Source of the DNA: Salinimicrobium gaetbulicola
GTDB lineage: Bacteria; Bacteroidota; Bacteroidia; Flavobacteriales; Flavobacteriaceae
Length of the DNA: 64,000 bases
Assembly (NCBI RefSeq): GCF_042676025.1
Contig: NZ_JBHTJP010000034.1
Span: 124,001 to 188,000 of the forward strand
Direction: 5' to 3'
A program made the translations under genes and the position numbers. The notes under the pieces are model-generated. The model saw nothing but the letters and a program-made list of their open reading frames with translations, searched no databases and had not been told where the DNA came from. Shown in pieces: positions 1 to 9,333 of this stretch (positions are counted from its first letter, which is position 1; the number at the start of each line of letters is the position of its first letter).

Positions 1-411
1 GAAAGCATTAGAATTCCGGTTTTCAGAAATTTATTGAAGATATCAGGTACTTTAAATGAATTACAGGAAAAACTCGAATCCCTTTCCGAAAAGCAAAAAT
101 TAGAAAGCCTCATTGAAGTTGAATTGTTGGAAGAACAATATGACGCCATGAAGCTTTTTAATCTGGACGAGTTAGTATCTAACTTTAATAAACCCGGTTA
201 CCGTATTGTAAAACACCGGGCCACCTTTTTAAAACAGTTGAAGGGAGCTTCAGATGTCTATGAAGCGGGTATCAAACTGGAAGACCTCAAGCCGAAGGAT
301 GTATTCCTGGAACTTATTGGTAATCATGAATATGACGAGGACACCAAAAAGGAGATCATAAGTGCCTTTGACGAGCTCCTGCATGAAGTTAATTCCGAAG
401 AAACCCTCTAA
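1..411 (+). CDS. sbcD: Nuclease SbcCD subunit D, C-terminal part (cut by window edge)
   Basis: The reading frame is open from base 1 and ends at 411, so the start codon lies outside the window; a TTG at 34 is internal. About 136 residues remain. They correspond to the C-terminal capping region of the Mre11-like SbcD nuclease, including the segment ESIRIPVFR that leads into the charged helical tail. The metallophosphatase motifs would be upstream and cannot be seen. The assignment rests on this tail and on sbcC beginning 12 bp downstream, the usual sbcD-sbcC operon order. SbcCD processes DNA hairpins and blocked double-strand ends in the cytoplasm. Confidence 0.85.
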   Translation, partial: ESIRIPVFRNLLKISGTLNELQEKLESLSEKQKLESLIEVELLEEQYDAMKLFNLDELVSNFNKPGYRIVKHRATFLKQLKGASDVYEAGIKLEDLKPKDVFLELIGNHEYDEDTKKEIISAFDELLHEVNSEETL

Positions 412-423
412 TCTGTTCAGAAA

Positions 424-3400
424 ATGAAGATCCTAAAAATAGAATTTCAAAATATCAATTCCCTGAAAGGTGCTCATGAGATCGATTTTACGGGTTCCCC
501 TTTCACTGCGAGTTCTTTATTTGCGATAACCGGCCCAACGGGGAGTGGAAAAAGCACAATTTTGGATGTGATCTCCCTGGCACTGTTCAATCAGGTACCA
601 CGCCTTGGAAAGATCACAAAAAACGAGATCCTGAATAAAGGTGCCATTCTAACCCGTAATCAGAAAGAAGCCTGGGCTCGAATTACCTATGAAAGTAAGA
701 CCGGAATTTTTGCTTCACACTGGAGTATATCTACAAATAGAAATAATAAGCTTCGGGACTATGAAATGCAGCTTTTTGACCTGGCTTCGGAAAAGGCGCT
801 GGATCTGAAAAAGTCAGATGTTCCCGCTAAAAATGAGGAGCTCATCGGGTTGAATTACGATCAGTTTATTAAATCTGTTTTATTAGCCCAGGGAGAATTC
901 GCACAATTCCTTAGAGCAAAAAAAGACGAGCGCGGAGAATTACTTGAGAAAATAACAGGTACCGGTATTTACCGGCAGTTGGGAATTAAAGCTTTTCAGA
1001 AGAAAAAGGAAGTTAGCAGCGAAATTGAAAAAGAACAGCAGGAAATTGAAGTGCATCAAAAAAACCTGCTGCAGGAGGAGGATCTTAATACCTTTTCTAA
1101 AGAGCTTTCAGAAAAAACAAAAAATTGCGAACCCCTCGAAGCTGAAGTAAAAAAACTCGAACAAAATATCCGGCTTAAAAATGACATTAAGGAGCGGAAT
1201 CTGGATCTTCAAAAAGTTCTTCGACAAAAAGAAGAAGCGAAAAAATCTTTAGCAGAGTTCGAAGATCAACACGGCCAGGCCCTCAAAAAACATGAAAAGA
1301 TCCAATTGTTTGGAGAAGAACTTCGAACCTGGCAGAACCTGAACAGGGAAATTAAAGGTTTACAAGACGATATAGCAATTATAGTCAACGGCGAAAAAAG
1401 AACTGAAGAGCAAATGACCGATTGTCTTGGGCAGATCAGGAAATTTGTTCAAAAGAATGTAGCGGCAGCAGATATTGAAGCTGAAATTCATACTTTTTCA
1501 AGCAGCGTCAGAGAACTTCAGCAGCAACGGGACGCAAAACGCAGTTCCTATGGAAGTCTTCAAAGAGAATTTGATACCGAAGTCAGAGAAATCCCTTTTC
1601 AGTTGAATGGGGATATTGAGCAGTCTGAATTGAAACTGCTCGAACTACAAAAAATGATCCAGCTGGAAGTTGACAACCTGAGTCCGCGGCTTTCAGAAAT
1701 CAACTTAGCAGATCCTATTTCTGAAAAGAACCGCCTTCGGAGAGACCTTGAACAAGCAAGGAAAGCGGAAAGGCAATCTGAAAAAATCAGCCAGGCTTCC
1801 GGGGAATTAAAAAAACTGCAGGCTGAAAAAGCAGAAATCCAACCATTTCTTGAAAAGCTTCCGAAGGAATTGGAATTAGAGCAATCTAATGCGGACACTT
1901 TAAAAGAAAGACTGGAAAAACTTCAGCTCAAAAAAGAGAATGAGAACCTGCGGAAGACTTTAGAGGAACACCGAACGCATCTACAAAAGGGAGATCCATG
2001 CCCGTTATGCGGCGCATTAGAACATCCTTTTGCCGAAGATCTACCCGAACGGGAAGATGGCCTCCAAGAAGAAATTCAGGAAACGAGCAGACTGCTATCA
2101 GCCAAACAACAGGAAATCGCAGGAACCAAAACCAGTCTGAATCATTATGAGAGGCGATTTGAATCTGTGCATAAGAGCGAAAAAGAAAAAATTTCTGAAC
2201 TGGAATCTCTAAAAGGGCATTTTGAGGAAGAATTTGGAGACTTGAAAATTGCCTATGAAACTGATTGGTCCAGGATAGTGGCAAAATTTGACGGCAAAAT
2301 TTCGGCCCTTGAGAAATATGAAGCTGAAAACCGCAAATTAAAGGCGATTGCCGCAGGCTTACCCCTTTTAGCAGATCTTAAAAAAGTTCTGCAAGAAGGA
2401 AAAGAGATCAAAAAACATTTGGATCAACTTTATACCGGGAAGAATATTGACGCTGATTGCCGGGATCTTCAAAATAAATGGACAGGTTTTCTACATCAAA
2501 AAACCTCGTTACAAAAGCAACAGAAAGACCTGGAACAAAAACAGGGCCTAAAAAAAAGTCAGCTCAAAGATCTGGAAATCAAACTTCAATCTAAAATTGA
2601 AAAAGAAGGTTACAGAGAAATTCAACAAGCGCTAGCAGGTTTATTACCCGAACAACGCGCTGCCGAATTAAGAAAGAAGAAAGAAACTCTGAACAACGAA
2701 ACTTCAAGGATCGAATCGGTAGAAAAGACCCTTATTTCTCAACTTCAAAAACTTCAGGAAAATGAACCACAAAGCTCATTGGAGGATTTGATAAAAGAAA
2801 TAGAAGAGAAGAAAAATACCCTTTCTGGCTGGAATAAGGAATGTGAAGAATTAAGAAGAATCCTCTTCAATGACCAAAATACCAAGCGAAAGATCAACGA
2901 GATCGAGACCGGACTAAAAGAAAAAAAGCAGAAAATAAGACGTTGGGAATTATTGAATCAGTTGATCGGTGATTCCACCGGGAAGAAATTCAATGATTTC
3001 GCACAGGACCTTAGCCTTTCCCAACTTCTTCAGCTAGCCAATGTTAGATTGAAAGACCTGAGTGATCGTTACAGAATTGGCAAGCCTGAAGGGGACGAAG
3101 ATGACAGCCTGGTAGCGATCGACGATCATATGGGTGGGCAACGCCGATCTGTAAAAACACTTTCGGGAGGGGAAACTTTCATTTTAAGTTTATCCATGGC
3201 GCTAGCCTTATCTGATCTGGCTTCAAAAAATGTGGAAATAGACAGTCTTTTTATAGACGAAGGCTTCGGGACCTTAGACCCCGAAACATTGGATCAGACT
3301 CTGGATACTTTAGAGAAGCTTCAGGCAGAATCATCAAAGACCATCGGGATCATAAGCCATGTAGATTCTTTAAAAGAAAGGATCACAACCCAGGTGAAGT

Positions 3401-3447
3401 TGAAAAGAAATGGTCAGGGCTACAGTTCACTCGAAGTTTCAGGATAA
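424..3447 (+). CDS. sbcC: Nuclease SbcCD subunit C, SMC-like ATPase
   Basis: A 1007-residue Rad50/SbcC-type ATPase that powers the SbcD nuclease in cleaving DNA ends and hairpins. The Walker A motif GPTGSGKST is at about residues 37-45. Two long, charged coiled-coil arms flank a zinc hook CPLC at about residues 526-529. The ABC signature LSGGET lies near residue 913 and the Walker B SLFIDEGFGTLD near residue 941. The length is normal for the family. It follows sbcD by 12 bp and is probably co-transcribed. Nothing looks damaged. Confidence 0.96.
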   Translation: MKILKIEFQNINSLKGAHEIDFTGSPFTASSLFAITGPTGSGKSTILDVISLALFNQVPRLGKITKNEILNKGAILTRNQKEAWARITYESKTGIFASHWSISTNRNNKLRDYEMQLFDLASEKALDLKKSDVPAKNEELIGLNYDQFIKSVLLAQGEFAQFLRAKKDERGELLEKITGTGIYRQLGIKAFQKKKEVSSEIEKEQQEIEVHQKNLLQEEDLNTFSKELSEKTKNCEPLEAEVKKLEQNIRLKNDIKERNLDLQKVLRQKEEAKKSLAEFEDQHGQALKKHEKIQLFGEELRTWQNLNREIKGLQDDIAIIVNGEKRTEEQMTDCLGQIRKFVQKNVAAADIEAEIHTFSSSVRELQQQRDAKRSSYGSLQREFDTEVREIPFQLNGDIEQSELKLLELQKMIQLEVDNLSPRLSEINLADPISEKNRLRRDLEQARKAERQSEKISQASGELKKLQAEKAEIQPFLEKLPKELELEQSNADTLKERLEKLQLKKENENLRKTLEEHRTHLQKGDPCPLCGALEHPFAEDLPEREDGLQEEIQETSRLLSAKQQEIAGTKTSLNHYERRFESVHKSEKEKISELESLKGHFEEEFGDLKIAYETDWSRIVAKFDGKISALEKYEAENRKLKAIAAGLPLLADLKKVLQEGKEIKKHLDQLYTGKNIDADCRDLQNKWTGFLHQKTSLQKQQKDLEQKQGLKKSQLKDLEIKLQSKIEKEGYREIQQALAGLLPEQRAAELRKKKETLNNETSRIESVEKTLISQLQKLQENEPQSSLEDLIKEIEEKKNTLSGWNKECEELRRILFNDQNTKRKINEIETGLKEKKQKIRRWELLNQLIGDSTGKKFNDFAQDLSLSQLLQLANVRLKDLSDRYRIGKPEGDEDDSLVAIDDHMGGQRRSVKTLSGGETFILSLSMALALSDLASKNVEIDSLFIDEGFGTLDPETLDQTLDTLEKLQAESSKTIGIISHVDSLKERITTQVKLKRNGQGYSSLEVSG

Positions 3448-3533
3448 ATATTAAGGAAATAATAAAATAGTAAGGGGTTATCGGCAATTATCGCTAAAGT
3501 TCTTATCTTCAGTATCTAACCAAATTTTAAGAG

Positions 3534-4217
3534 ATGAAAAAGATACTAATGGTGCTTACTTCGCACAGTGAACTGGTTGATACCGACTCTAAAACCGGGG
3601 TGTGGCTGGGAGAGTTTACCGATCCCTATTATGAATTCATCGATAAAGGTTATGAGGTCACCCTGGCAAGCCCAAAAGGCGGAACCCCGCCTGTGGATCC
3701 CAGAAGCGAACTAACCGAAAATATAACCTCATCAAACCGCAGGTATAAAAAAGATGAAAAGGCGCAGAAAGCCTTTGAGTTCACCATAAAATTAGAGGAT
3801 ATAAACCCGGATGATTTTGACGCGGTATTTTATCCGGGGGGACATGGGCCTATGGGAGACCTGGCCACTGATGAGATCAATGCCAACCTGATAATAGATT
3901 TCTACCGCCATCAAAAACCTATTGGCGCGATATGTCACGGCCCTGCTGCGCTGTTGACCGCTGCCATTGAAGAACCCGAATTACTCATTGACAAGGAAGT
4001 AACGGCCTTTTCAAATACCGAGGAAAAAATGGTGGGTTTACGAGATAATATTCCCTTTAGTCTGGAAGATAGATTAAAGACTTTGGGTGCAAAATATTCT
4101 TCTGCCACCTTGCCTTTTACTCCAAAAGTAAAGGTATCCGGAAAGTTAGTGACCGGACAAAATCCGGCTTCCGCAGAAAAAGCAGCCAAAGAATTAATTA
4201 AACTTCTTGAAAATTAA
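3534..4217 (+). CDS. DJ-1/PfpI family protein (Hsp31-like, type 1 glutamine amidotransferase fold)
   Basis: A 227-residue cytoplasmic protein with the nucleophile elbow GAICHGPAALL, with Cys134 followed by His135, preceded by the FYPGGHGPMGDL loop. This arrangement, with an N-terminal segment mentioning the glutamate-rich WLGEFTDPYYEF, is typical of the Hsp31/YDR533C-like branch of DJ-1 proteins, which have been described as chaperones, glyoxalases or deglycases. The exact activity cannot be told from sequence. It is a stand-alone gene between sbcC and a LuxR-type regulator, with about 85 bp of upstream DNA. Confidence 0.85.
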   Translation: MKKILMVLTSHSELVDTDSKTGVWLGEFTDPYYEFIDKGYEVTLASPKGGTPPVDPRSELTENITSSNRRYKKDEKAQKAFEFTIKLEDINPDDFDAVFYPGGHGPMGDLATDEINANLIIDFYRHQKPIGAICHGPAALLTAAIEEPELLIDKEVTAFSNTEEKMVGLRDNIPFSLEDRLKTLGAKYSSATLPFTPKVKVSGKLVTGQNPASAEKAAKELIKLLEN

Positions 4218-4318
4218 ACAACTAAAGACCTAAAGAACGAAATATTTCTACCTAAAAACCCAAAGACACCGAACAAAAATTAATGTTTTAATAAAATTTT
4301 CTGTTATTTGCGCGAGCT

Positions 4319-4975
4319 ATGAATATTCAGAAAAAGATTAATGACTTTGCACCTGTTGCAGAATTGATGCCGGGCGTGGTGGTAATACATGAGCTTAAGG
4401 GATTCCGTCCTCTTTATATGTCGTCTAAGGGTTTGAAACTTTTAGGCATGAGTCTGAATGATCTAGTCTCATTAGGAACCGATTATAAACGCATCATTCT
4501 TAATGATAAATTTATGGTCGATTTTCTAGAGTCTCTTGAAGAGATGCTCAATGAGGAAAAGGAATGGGGAACCTATTCAATCTTTCATCAAGTGCAGCTG
4601 AGTAATGAGAAGAATTATTCCTGGTATGTTTCATCTGTTAAAGCATTTCATAAAGATGCGGCAGGCAATACTACCCATACAATTACTATCGCTTTCCCTT
4701 TGGGGCATTTCCAACACATTCCTCGAAAAGCCGAAAAACTTCTTAATGAAAGCATTTTTTCAAAAACCCATTTAAAAAAGTTTCTTTCCTTAAGTCCCAG
4801 GGCAATTGAAGTTTTAAAACTAGTTGCATTAGGCAATAGTACGAATCAAATCTCTGAAACTCTGAATATTTCTCCCCACACGGTAAATTCTCACCGAAAG
4901 CTCATTAAACAGAAATTAAATATTTCAACTTCTTACGACTTTACCAAGTATGCAAGATCTTATGACTTAATTTAA
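4319..4975 (+). CDS. LuxR-type transcriptional regulator with PAS-like sensor domain (copy 1)
   Basis: A 218-residue protein. Residues about 1-140 form a PAS-like domain and residues about 155-215 a GerE/LuxR helix-turn-helix (LSPRAIEVLKLVALGNST, then NISPHTVNSHRKLIKQKL). There is no receiver domain and no membrane segment, so it is a one-component cytosolic sensor-regulator of unknown ligand. The next gene is a clear paralogue (shared VAELMPGVVVIHEL/ESMPGVVVIHEL region and the same C-terminal layout), so the pair arose by tandem duplication. The 109-bp AT-rich gap between them could hold a separate promoter. Confidence 0.85.
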   Translation: MNIQKKINDFAPVAELMPGVVVIHELKGFRPLYMSSKGLKLLGMSLNDLVSLGTDYKRIILNDKFMVDFLESLEEMLNEEKEWGTYSIFHQVQLSNEKNYSWYVSSVKAFHKDAAGNTTHTITIAFPLGHFQHIPRKAEKLLNESIFSKTHLKKFLSLSPRAIEVLKLVALGNSTNQISETLNISPHTVNSHRKLIKQKLNISTSYDFTKYARSYDLI

Positions 4976-5084
4976 TATATACATAAATTTTTATTTAATT
5001 TTAAATGTAACATTTTCAGTTTTTTTAGGACATATAAAGTGCAAAATCCTAAAAAATTAATATTTATTCATTAAACTCTATTCT

Positions 5085-5756
5085 GTGAAATCACTTAATG
5101 AAAAAATAGAAAAGTTCGCTTCATGTGCTGAATCTATGCCTGGGGTCGTCGTCATCCATGAACTAGGCGAGGATATTTCAGATTTCAGATCTATTTTCAT
5201 GACCTCTAATGGCTTGCAGCAATTAGGTATAAGTTTAAATGAGCTTATGCAAATTGGGCCGAAGTACCATGAACGATTTTTTAATAATGAAGACATGGAA
5301 GGTTTCATGGTAAAACTACACAAACTGTTAGAAAGTAGAGATCCAGACGAGACTTTTACCTTCTTCCAACAAGTGAAGTTCAGAGATCGTGATGAATGGG
5401 TTTGGCACATTAGCTCCATTCGAATCTTCCATCAAGCTCCTGACGGCAGACCTACTCACCTGGTCACTGTTGCCTTTCCAGTAGATCAAATGAAACATAT
5501 ACCCAATAAAGCGGAAAGGTTATTAGCTGAGAATCAGTTCTTCAGAGAGAATCTTCAGAAATTCATTTCACTTGGGTCCAGGGCCAAAGAGGTGCTGCGC
5601 TTAGTTGCTCTAGGAAAAAGTTCTGCTGAAATTGCTGAAGAATTGCACATTACGGTTGATACCGTCAATACACATCGAAAAAATATCAAGAAGAAACTGG
5701 AAATTAATACGACGTACGAGTTTACAGAATATGCTCACGCCTTCGATTTAATATAA
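5085..5756 (+). CDS. LuxR-type transcriptional regulator with PAS-like sensor domain (copy 2)
   Basis: A 223-residue paralogue of the preceding gene: a PAS-like N-terminal domain containing MPGVVVIHEL and a C-terminal LuxR helix-turn-helix (SRAKEVLRLVALGKSSAEIA, then HITVDTVNTHRKNIKKKL). The start is taken as GTG at 5085 because the N-terminus MKSLNEKIEKF then aligns with MNIQKKINDF of copy 1; no in-frame ATG fits better. The gene ends at a strong hairpin terminator. The two proteins could compete for the same DNA sites or form heterodimers, but nothing in the sequence proves it. Confidence 0.82.
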   Translation: MKSLNEKIEKFASCAESMPGVVVIHELGEDISDFRSIFMTSNGLQQLGISLNELMQIGPKYHERFFNNEDMEGFMVKLHKLLESRDPDETFTFFQQVKFRDRDEWVWHISSIRIFHQAPDGRPTHLVTVAFPVDQMKHIPNKAERLLAENQFFRENLQKFISLGSRAKEVLRLVALGKSSAEIAEELHITVDTVNTHRKNIKKKLEINTTYEFTEYAHAFDLI

Positions 5757-5792
5757 AAAAAAAATCGGGGCCCCTACACCCCCGATTTTTTA
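5757..5792 (+). terminator. Rho-independent terminator after the second LuxR-type gene
   Basis: An AAATCGGGG / CCCCGATTT stem with A-rich and T-rich flanks begins right after the stop codon. The symmetry could stop transcription in both directions. The following 230 bp to the next gene hold no ORF that I can support. Confidence 0.85.
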
Positions 5793-6021
5793 TTCCATCA
5801 GTTAGATTGTTCATCTGACTAATTTCATGTTGTAAAAATACTACAAGCTTTGCCGCAATACAATACCCACTTTTGGTGATTTTTGAGGATTTTAATTACA
5901 TAATTCACCGATTTTCACACAATTGTTAAAATTAAACTCTTGATTTATAGATTTATACTGTAAAATAATCAATTTTAAATAATTCCTCATTTTAGTATTT
6001 TCGCCTTCAAAGCCAGTTTCA

Positions 6022-6594
6022 ATGGAATACCATTTCAAAATTTACAAGCCTTACGGTTTTTTAAGTCAATTTATTACTCAACAAAAAACTAGGCGTAATA
6101 AAAAATTACTAGGCGAATTGAGTGATTTTCCAGAGGGAACAATGGCTATTGGAAGACTTGATGAAGATTCGGAAGGATTGCTGCTGCTAACCACAGATGG
6201 AAAAGTAAGTGCTGAAATAACCGGGAACAAGGTCGAGAAAGAATATTATGTGCAAGTAGACGGCCTCATTACTCAAGATGCGATCACTAAAATGCAGCAG
6301 GGGGTTGAAATCGGGATCCAGGGTAAAAAATACATCACCAGCCCTTGTAAAACTTCAATTCTCACTTCACCTCCCTCCTTCCCGGAAAGGGCCAAAAAGA
6401 TAAGAGATGACAGACACGGACCTACCAGTTGGATCTCTATAACTTTACGAGAAGGGAAATTCAGGCAGGTAAAGAAAATGACCGCTGCTGTTGGTTTTCC
6501 AACTCTCAGACTAGTGAGAGTTCGCATTGGGAATGAATTTTTAGAGGGAATGGATGCGGGTGAGACTAGGAAGGTTGAAAAGTTTGATTATTGA
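6022..6594 (+). CDS. rRNA pseudouridine synthase, RsuA/RluE family
   Basis: A 190-residue enzyme of the RsuA/RluB/RluE/RluF family, which isomerises specific uridines in ribosomal RNA. The catalytic motif GRLDEDSEGLLLLT carries the active-site Asp at about residue 47, and the C-terminal FRQVKKMTAAVG is the usual closing motif. It lacks an N-terminal S4 domain, as RluE does, and its length matches RluE. Whether it modifies 23S U2457 like E. coli RluE is inference. A promoter-like TATTTTCG lies about 20 bp upstream of the ATG. Confidence 0.9.
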   Translation: MEYHFKIYKPYGFLSQFITQQKTRRNKKLLGELSDFPEGTMAIGRLDEDSEGLLLLTTDGKVSAEITGNKVEKEYYVQVDGLITQDAITKMQQGVEIGIQGKKYITSPCKTSILTSPPSFPERAKKIRDDRHGPTSWISITLREGKFRQVKKMTAAVGFPTLRLVRVRIGNEFLEGMDAGETRKVEKFDY

Positions 6595-6608
6595 TGTGCT
6601 CCTAAAAA

Positions 6609-6652
6609 TGATATTCATCATTGGTTTTATTGCCATTTAAGCCTTAAATTAA
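6609..6652 (+). promoter_or_regulatory. CRP/FNR-type site plus -7 element upstream of universal stress gene
   Basis: TGA-tattca-TCA at 6609-6620 followed by a -7-like TAAATTAA at 6645-6652. The centre-to-(-7) distance is 30.5 bp, one more than most other copies in this window. It lies about 55 bp before the ATG at 6674. Confidence 0.6.
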
Positions 6653-6673
6653 AGATGTCTAAAGCAATGAGCC

Positions 6674-7546
6674 ATGAAAAACATCCTACTGCCTACCGAC
6701 TTTTCTCCGGCCTCAAAAAATGCAATTCAATATGCCTTAAGACTTTTCCATGGCACCAGTTGCACTTTCCATCTTTTAAGCGTCTATAAAGCCTGGAAAT
6801 ATACCAGCGGAGACCTTATGAAAGCTTCCGCAGACAAATCTGTTTATGACATCTTAATTACAGAAAGTAAGACCAAACTGGAACAATTGATCGCTAAAAT
6901 GGAAAATTCCTGCGCAGGAGAGGATTACACCTATAAAGCGATTTCAGATTATGATGTCTTCACAGATTCTATCAATAAGTTAATTGAGGCGGAATTGATT
7001 GATTTGATCATTATGGGAACCGACGGAGCCTCAGGTACCCAGGAAAAACTTTTTGGAAGTCACACCCTTAGGGTCATTAGAAATGTAAATTCCCCACTTC
7101 TGGTAATTCCCGTAGAGGCTAAATTCCATACTCTTAGAAGGATCCTCTTAAGTTTGGATTACTCCATAGACTTAAAGCAAACTACTATACAACCGCTGCT
7201 GGATTTAATAGGTAACCACTCTTTCTCTCTGGAGATCCTTGATAATATTGATCCTGAAATATCTGAAGACGAGATACAACAAACAGAAATTGAGCTAAAA
7301 CAGGCCTTTGAGATATATAACCCTTCTTTTCATAAAGTTACAGAAGTGCCTTTTCCTGAAGCCATAAGTACGTTTGTTCAGTCTATGAAGATTGACATGA
7401 ATATATTACCTGTAAGAAAAGAGGAGTTTCTGGAAAGGATTTTTGGTTCGCAACTTGCCAAGATCATCTATGCTACTGATATTCCATTATTCATTCTTCA
7501 TGCTCCTGAAGACCAAAATGACGGGGACGAAGACTCACCTTCTTAA
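6674..7546 (+). CDS. Universal stress protein, tandem UspA domains
   Basis: A 290-residue cytoplasmic protein made of two UspA folds. The first begins MKNILLPTDFSPASKNAIQYAL and ends with the nucleotide-binding loop MGTDGASGTQEKLFGSHT followed by SPLLVIP. The second (about residues 150-290) is more diverged and lacks a clear glycine-rich loop, so only domain 1 probably binds ATP. This is one of six such genes in the window. It is preceded by a TGA-N6-TCA palindrome and a -7 element, so it probably belongs to the shared stress regulon. USPs of this type support survival under starvation or low oxygen; the exact role is unknown. Confidence 0.9.
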   Translation: MKNILLPTDFSPASKNAIQYALRLFHGTSCTFHLLSVYKAWKYTSGDLMKASADKSVYDILITESKTKLEQLIAKMENSCAGEDYTYKAISDYDVFTDSINKLIEAELIDLIIMGTDGASGTQEKLFGSHTLRVIRNVNSPLLVIPVEAKFHTLRRILLSLDYSIDLKQTTIQPLLDLIGNHSFSLEILDNIDPEISEDEIQQTEIELKQAFEIYNPSFHKVTEVPFPEAISTFVQSMKIDMNILPVRKEEFLERIFGSQLAKIIYATDIPLFILHAPEDQNDGDEDSPS

Positions 7547-7575
7547 AGTGATCTCTATAACTTAACCCGATATAA

Positions 7576-8691
7576 ATGAAATTTCTTTTCGCCCTTCTGT
7601 TACTACTTCACAGCCTAATTCATCTGCTCGGATTTGTAAAAGCGTTTAAACCTGAATATATTTCTCAGATTTCGAAAAATATATCGAAGCCTGAAGGCGG
7701 AATTTGGGCACTAGCTTGCGTTTTACTGCTTGCAGGTTTTGTATTGTACCTTCAGAAAAATGATTTATGGCCGGCTATTGTTATTGGCGGCGTGATTCTG
7801 TCACAAGTCTTAATTAACCTACACTGGGACGATGCTCGTTTTGGAACTTTGGCAAACTTAATTATTCTTGGGGTTGCTCTCAGTGCTCAAGGTTCCTTTA
7901 GTTTCAAACAAAAAACTTTCAATGAAATTTCTACAGTAATCCATCAGCGGGAAAGGTTTGAAAAAATAAAGGATCCGGCCTCCCTTCCTCCTCCGGTCCA
8001 AAAGTGGTTGACAGTATCGGGAGCTATTAACAGAACGAATATTCCCATCGTTCATCTAACTCAAAAAGGGGAACTGAGAATTAAGCCTAAAGGTAAATGG
8101 ATGCCTTTCCAGGCAGAACAGTATTTTAATACCGTCAACCCAGCATTTCTTTGGTCCTCACGGGTAACAGCCTTACCATTCATCTATCTGGATGGCCGTG
8201 ACAAATTACTTGACGGAAAAGGTGAAATGAAAATAAAGTTAGAGTCTCTGTTGAATATTGTAAATGAAAAGGAAAATCATAAAATTGATTCCGGAAGTAA
8301 AATTCGCTTTTTGGGAGAACTTTGCTGGTTTCCTTTTGCAGCCCGCGAACCTTACATCAAATGGATACCTATTAATAATTCTAGTGTAAAAGCCATTTTT
8401 CACCAGGCCGAGTCCCCGTTAGAAGGGCTTTTTGAGTTTTCGGCTGATGGTTCCCTGCGATCCTTTGAAGCACAAAGATTTTATGGCGGTGAAAAAGAGT
8501 CTCAAAAACATACCTGGCGAATTGATGTGCTGGAATCGGCGACTTTCGATGGCTTAACCGTTCCCTCAAAATGTAAAGTAATCTGGAAGCTTCCGGAAGG
8601 GGACTTTCATTGGTTGACCTTGCACGTGACGGGAATAGATTACAATCCTGATCTTAATTCTCATTTCAAAATACGACCGTCTTCCATTTGA
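7576..8691 (+). CDS. Membrane-anchored protein of unknown function (DUF6544-like)
   Basis: A 371-residue protein. The first 110 residues hold about four hydrophobic membrane segments (starting MKFLFALLLLLHSLIHLLGF). The rest is a soluble domain of mixed strands with VQKWLTVSGAINRTNI, LRIKPKGKWMPFQAEQYF and a WKLPEGDFHWL segment near the end. The soluble part resembles a family recorded as DUF6544 in actinobacteria and Bacteroidota; function unknown. It follows a universal stress gene by 29 bp and is likely co-transcribed. Its last 31 bp overlap the 3' end of the convergent ABC ATPase gene. Confidence 0.7.
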   Translation: MKFLFALLLLLHSLIHLLGFVKAFKPEYISQISKNISKPEGGIWALACVLLLAGFVLYLQKNDLWPAIVIGGVILSQVLINLHWDDARFGTLANLIILGVALSAQGSFSFKQKTFNEISTVIHQRERFEKIKDPASLPPPVQKWLTVSGAINRTNIPIVHLTQKGELRIKPKGKWMPFQAEQYFNTVNPAFLWSSRVTALPFIYLDGRDKLLDGKGEMKIKLESLLNIVNEKENHKIDSGSKIRFLGELCWFPFAAREPYIKWIPINNSSVKAIFHQAESPLEGLFEFSADGSLRSFEAQRFYGGEKESQKHTWRIDVLESATFDGLTVPSKCKVIWKLPEGDFHWLTLHVTGIDYNPDLNSHFKIRPSSI

Positions 8692-9332
8692 ATGATCCTG
8701 TCTGTCCTTTTGGCGAAATCTTCATCGTGAGTAACAATGAGAAGTGAAAGCTCATGATCATCACTTAAATGCCTGAAGATATTAAATACATTTTCTGAGT
8801 TATGTGTATCCAGGTTTCCGGTTGGCTCATCTCCCATTATTATAGCGGGATCGTTGATCAAGGCCCTGGCGATCGCTACACGTTGCTTTTCACCTCCCGA
8901 AATTCGGGAGGCTTTCTTCAAAGCAAGATTTTCAATATCAAGCATTCTTAATTTTTCTAGAGCATTATGTTCGATCTCTTCTGAAGTCTTTTCAGCCAAC
9001 TTACGTGCCGGTAACATTACATTTTCAAGAACCGTGAATTCTGAGAGTAAATAATGAAACTGAAAAACGAATCCGATGTGTTTATTGCGAAGCTTAGAGA
9101 GATAATTAGGGGAACGACCGGTTATCAATTCTTGATTCAGGAATAATTCTCCCGAATAATCTGTATCCATAGTCGATAAAACATATAATAAAGTAGATTT
9201 CCCACATCCCGATTTACCCATAACCGAAACAAATTCTCCCTTGTTAACGGAGAAATTTATATCCTTTAAAACATGGAATAAAACAGGTTTTTTAAAATGC
9301 TTGTCAATATGTTTTGCCTCCAGTATTTTCAT
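8661..9332 (-). CDS. ABC transporter ATP-binding protein, MacB/LolD type
   Basis: A 223-residue ATPase of the MacB/LolD/FtsE class. It has Walker A GKSGCGKST, Q-loop region FVFQFHYLLSEFTVLENV, signature SGGEKQRVAIARAL and Walker B AIIMGDEPTGNLD. It is the last gene of a three-gene operon (adaptor, permease, ATPase) on the minus strand and lies 1 bp after the permease. The complex would sit in the inner membrane and pump a substrate or lipoprotein outward; the substrate is unknown. Its 3' end overlaps the convergent gene by 31 bp. Confidence 0.92.
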   Translation of the reverse strand: MKILEAKHIDKHFKKPVLFHVLKDINFSVNKGEFVSVMGKSGCGKSTLLYVLSTMDTDYSGELFLNQELITGRSPNYLSKLRNKHIGFVFQFHYLLSEFTVLENVMLPARKLAEKTSEEIEHNALEKLRMLDIENLALKKASRISGGEKQRVAIARALINDPAIIMGDEPTGNLDTHNSENVFNIFRHLSDDHELSLLIVTHDEDFAKRTDRIIQMEDGRILK

Positions 9333-9333
9333 C

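Noticed and set aside
5816..5827. A TGA-N6-TCA palindrome between the second LuxR-type gene and the pseudouridine synthase
   Set aside because: No TAnnTT-like element begins near 29.5 bp on either side in a usable place (the minus-side position is the terminator), so I take it as a chance match.
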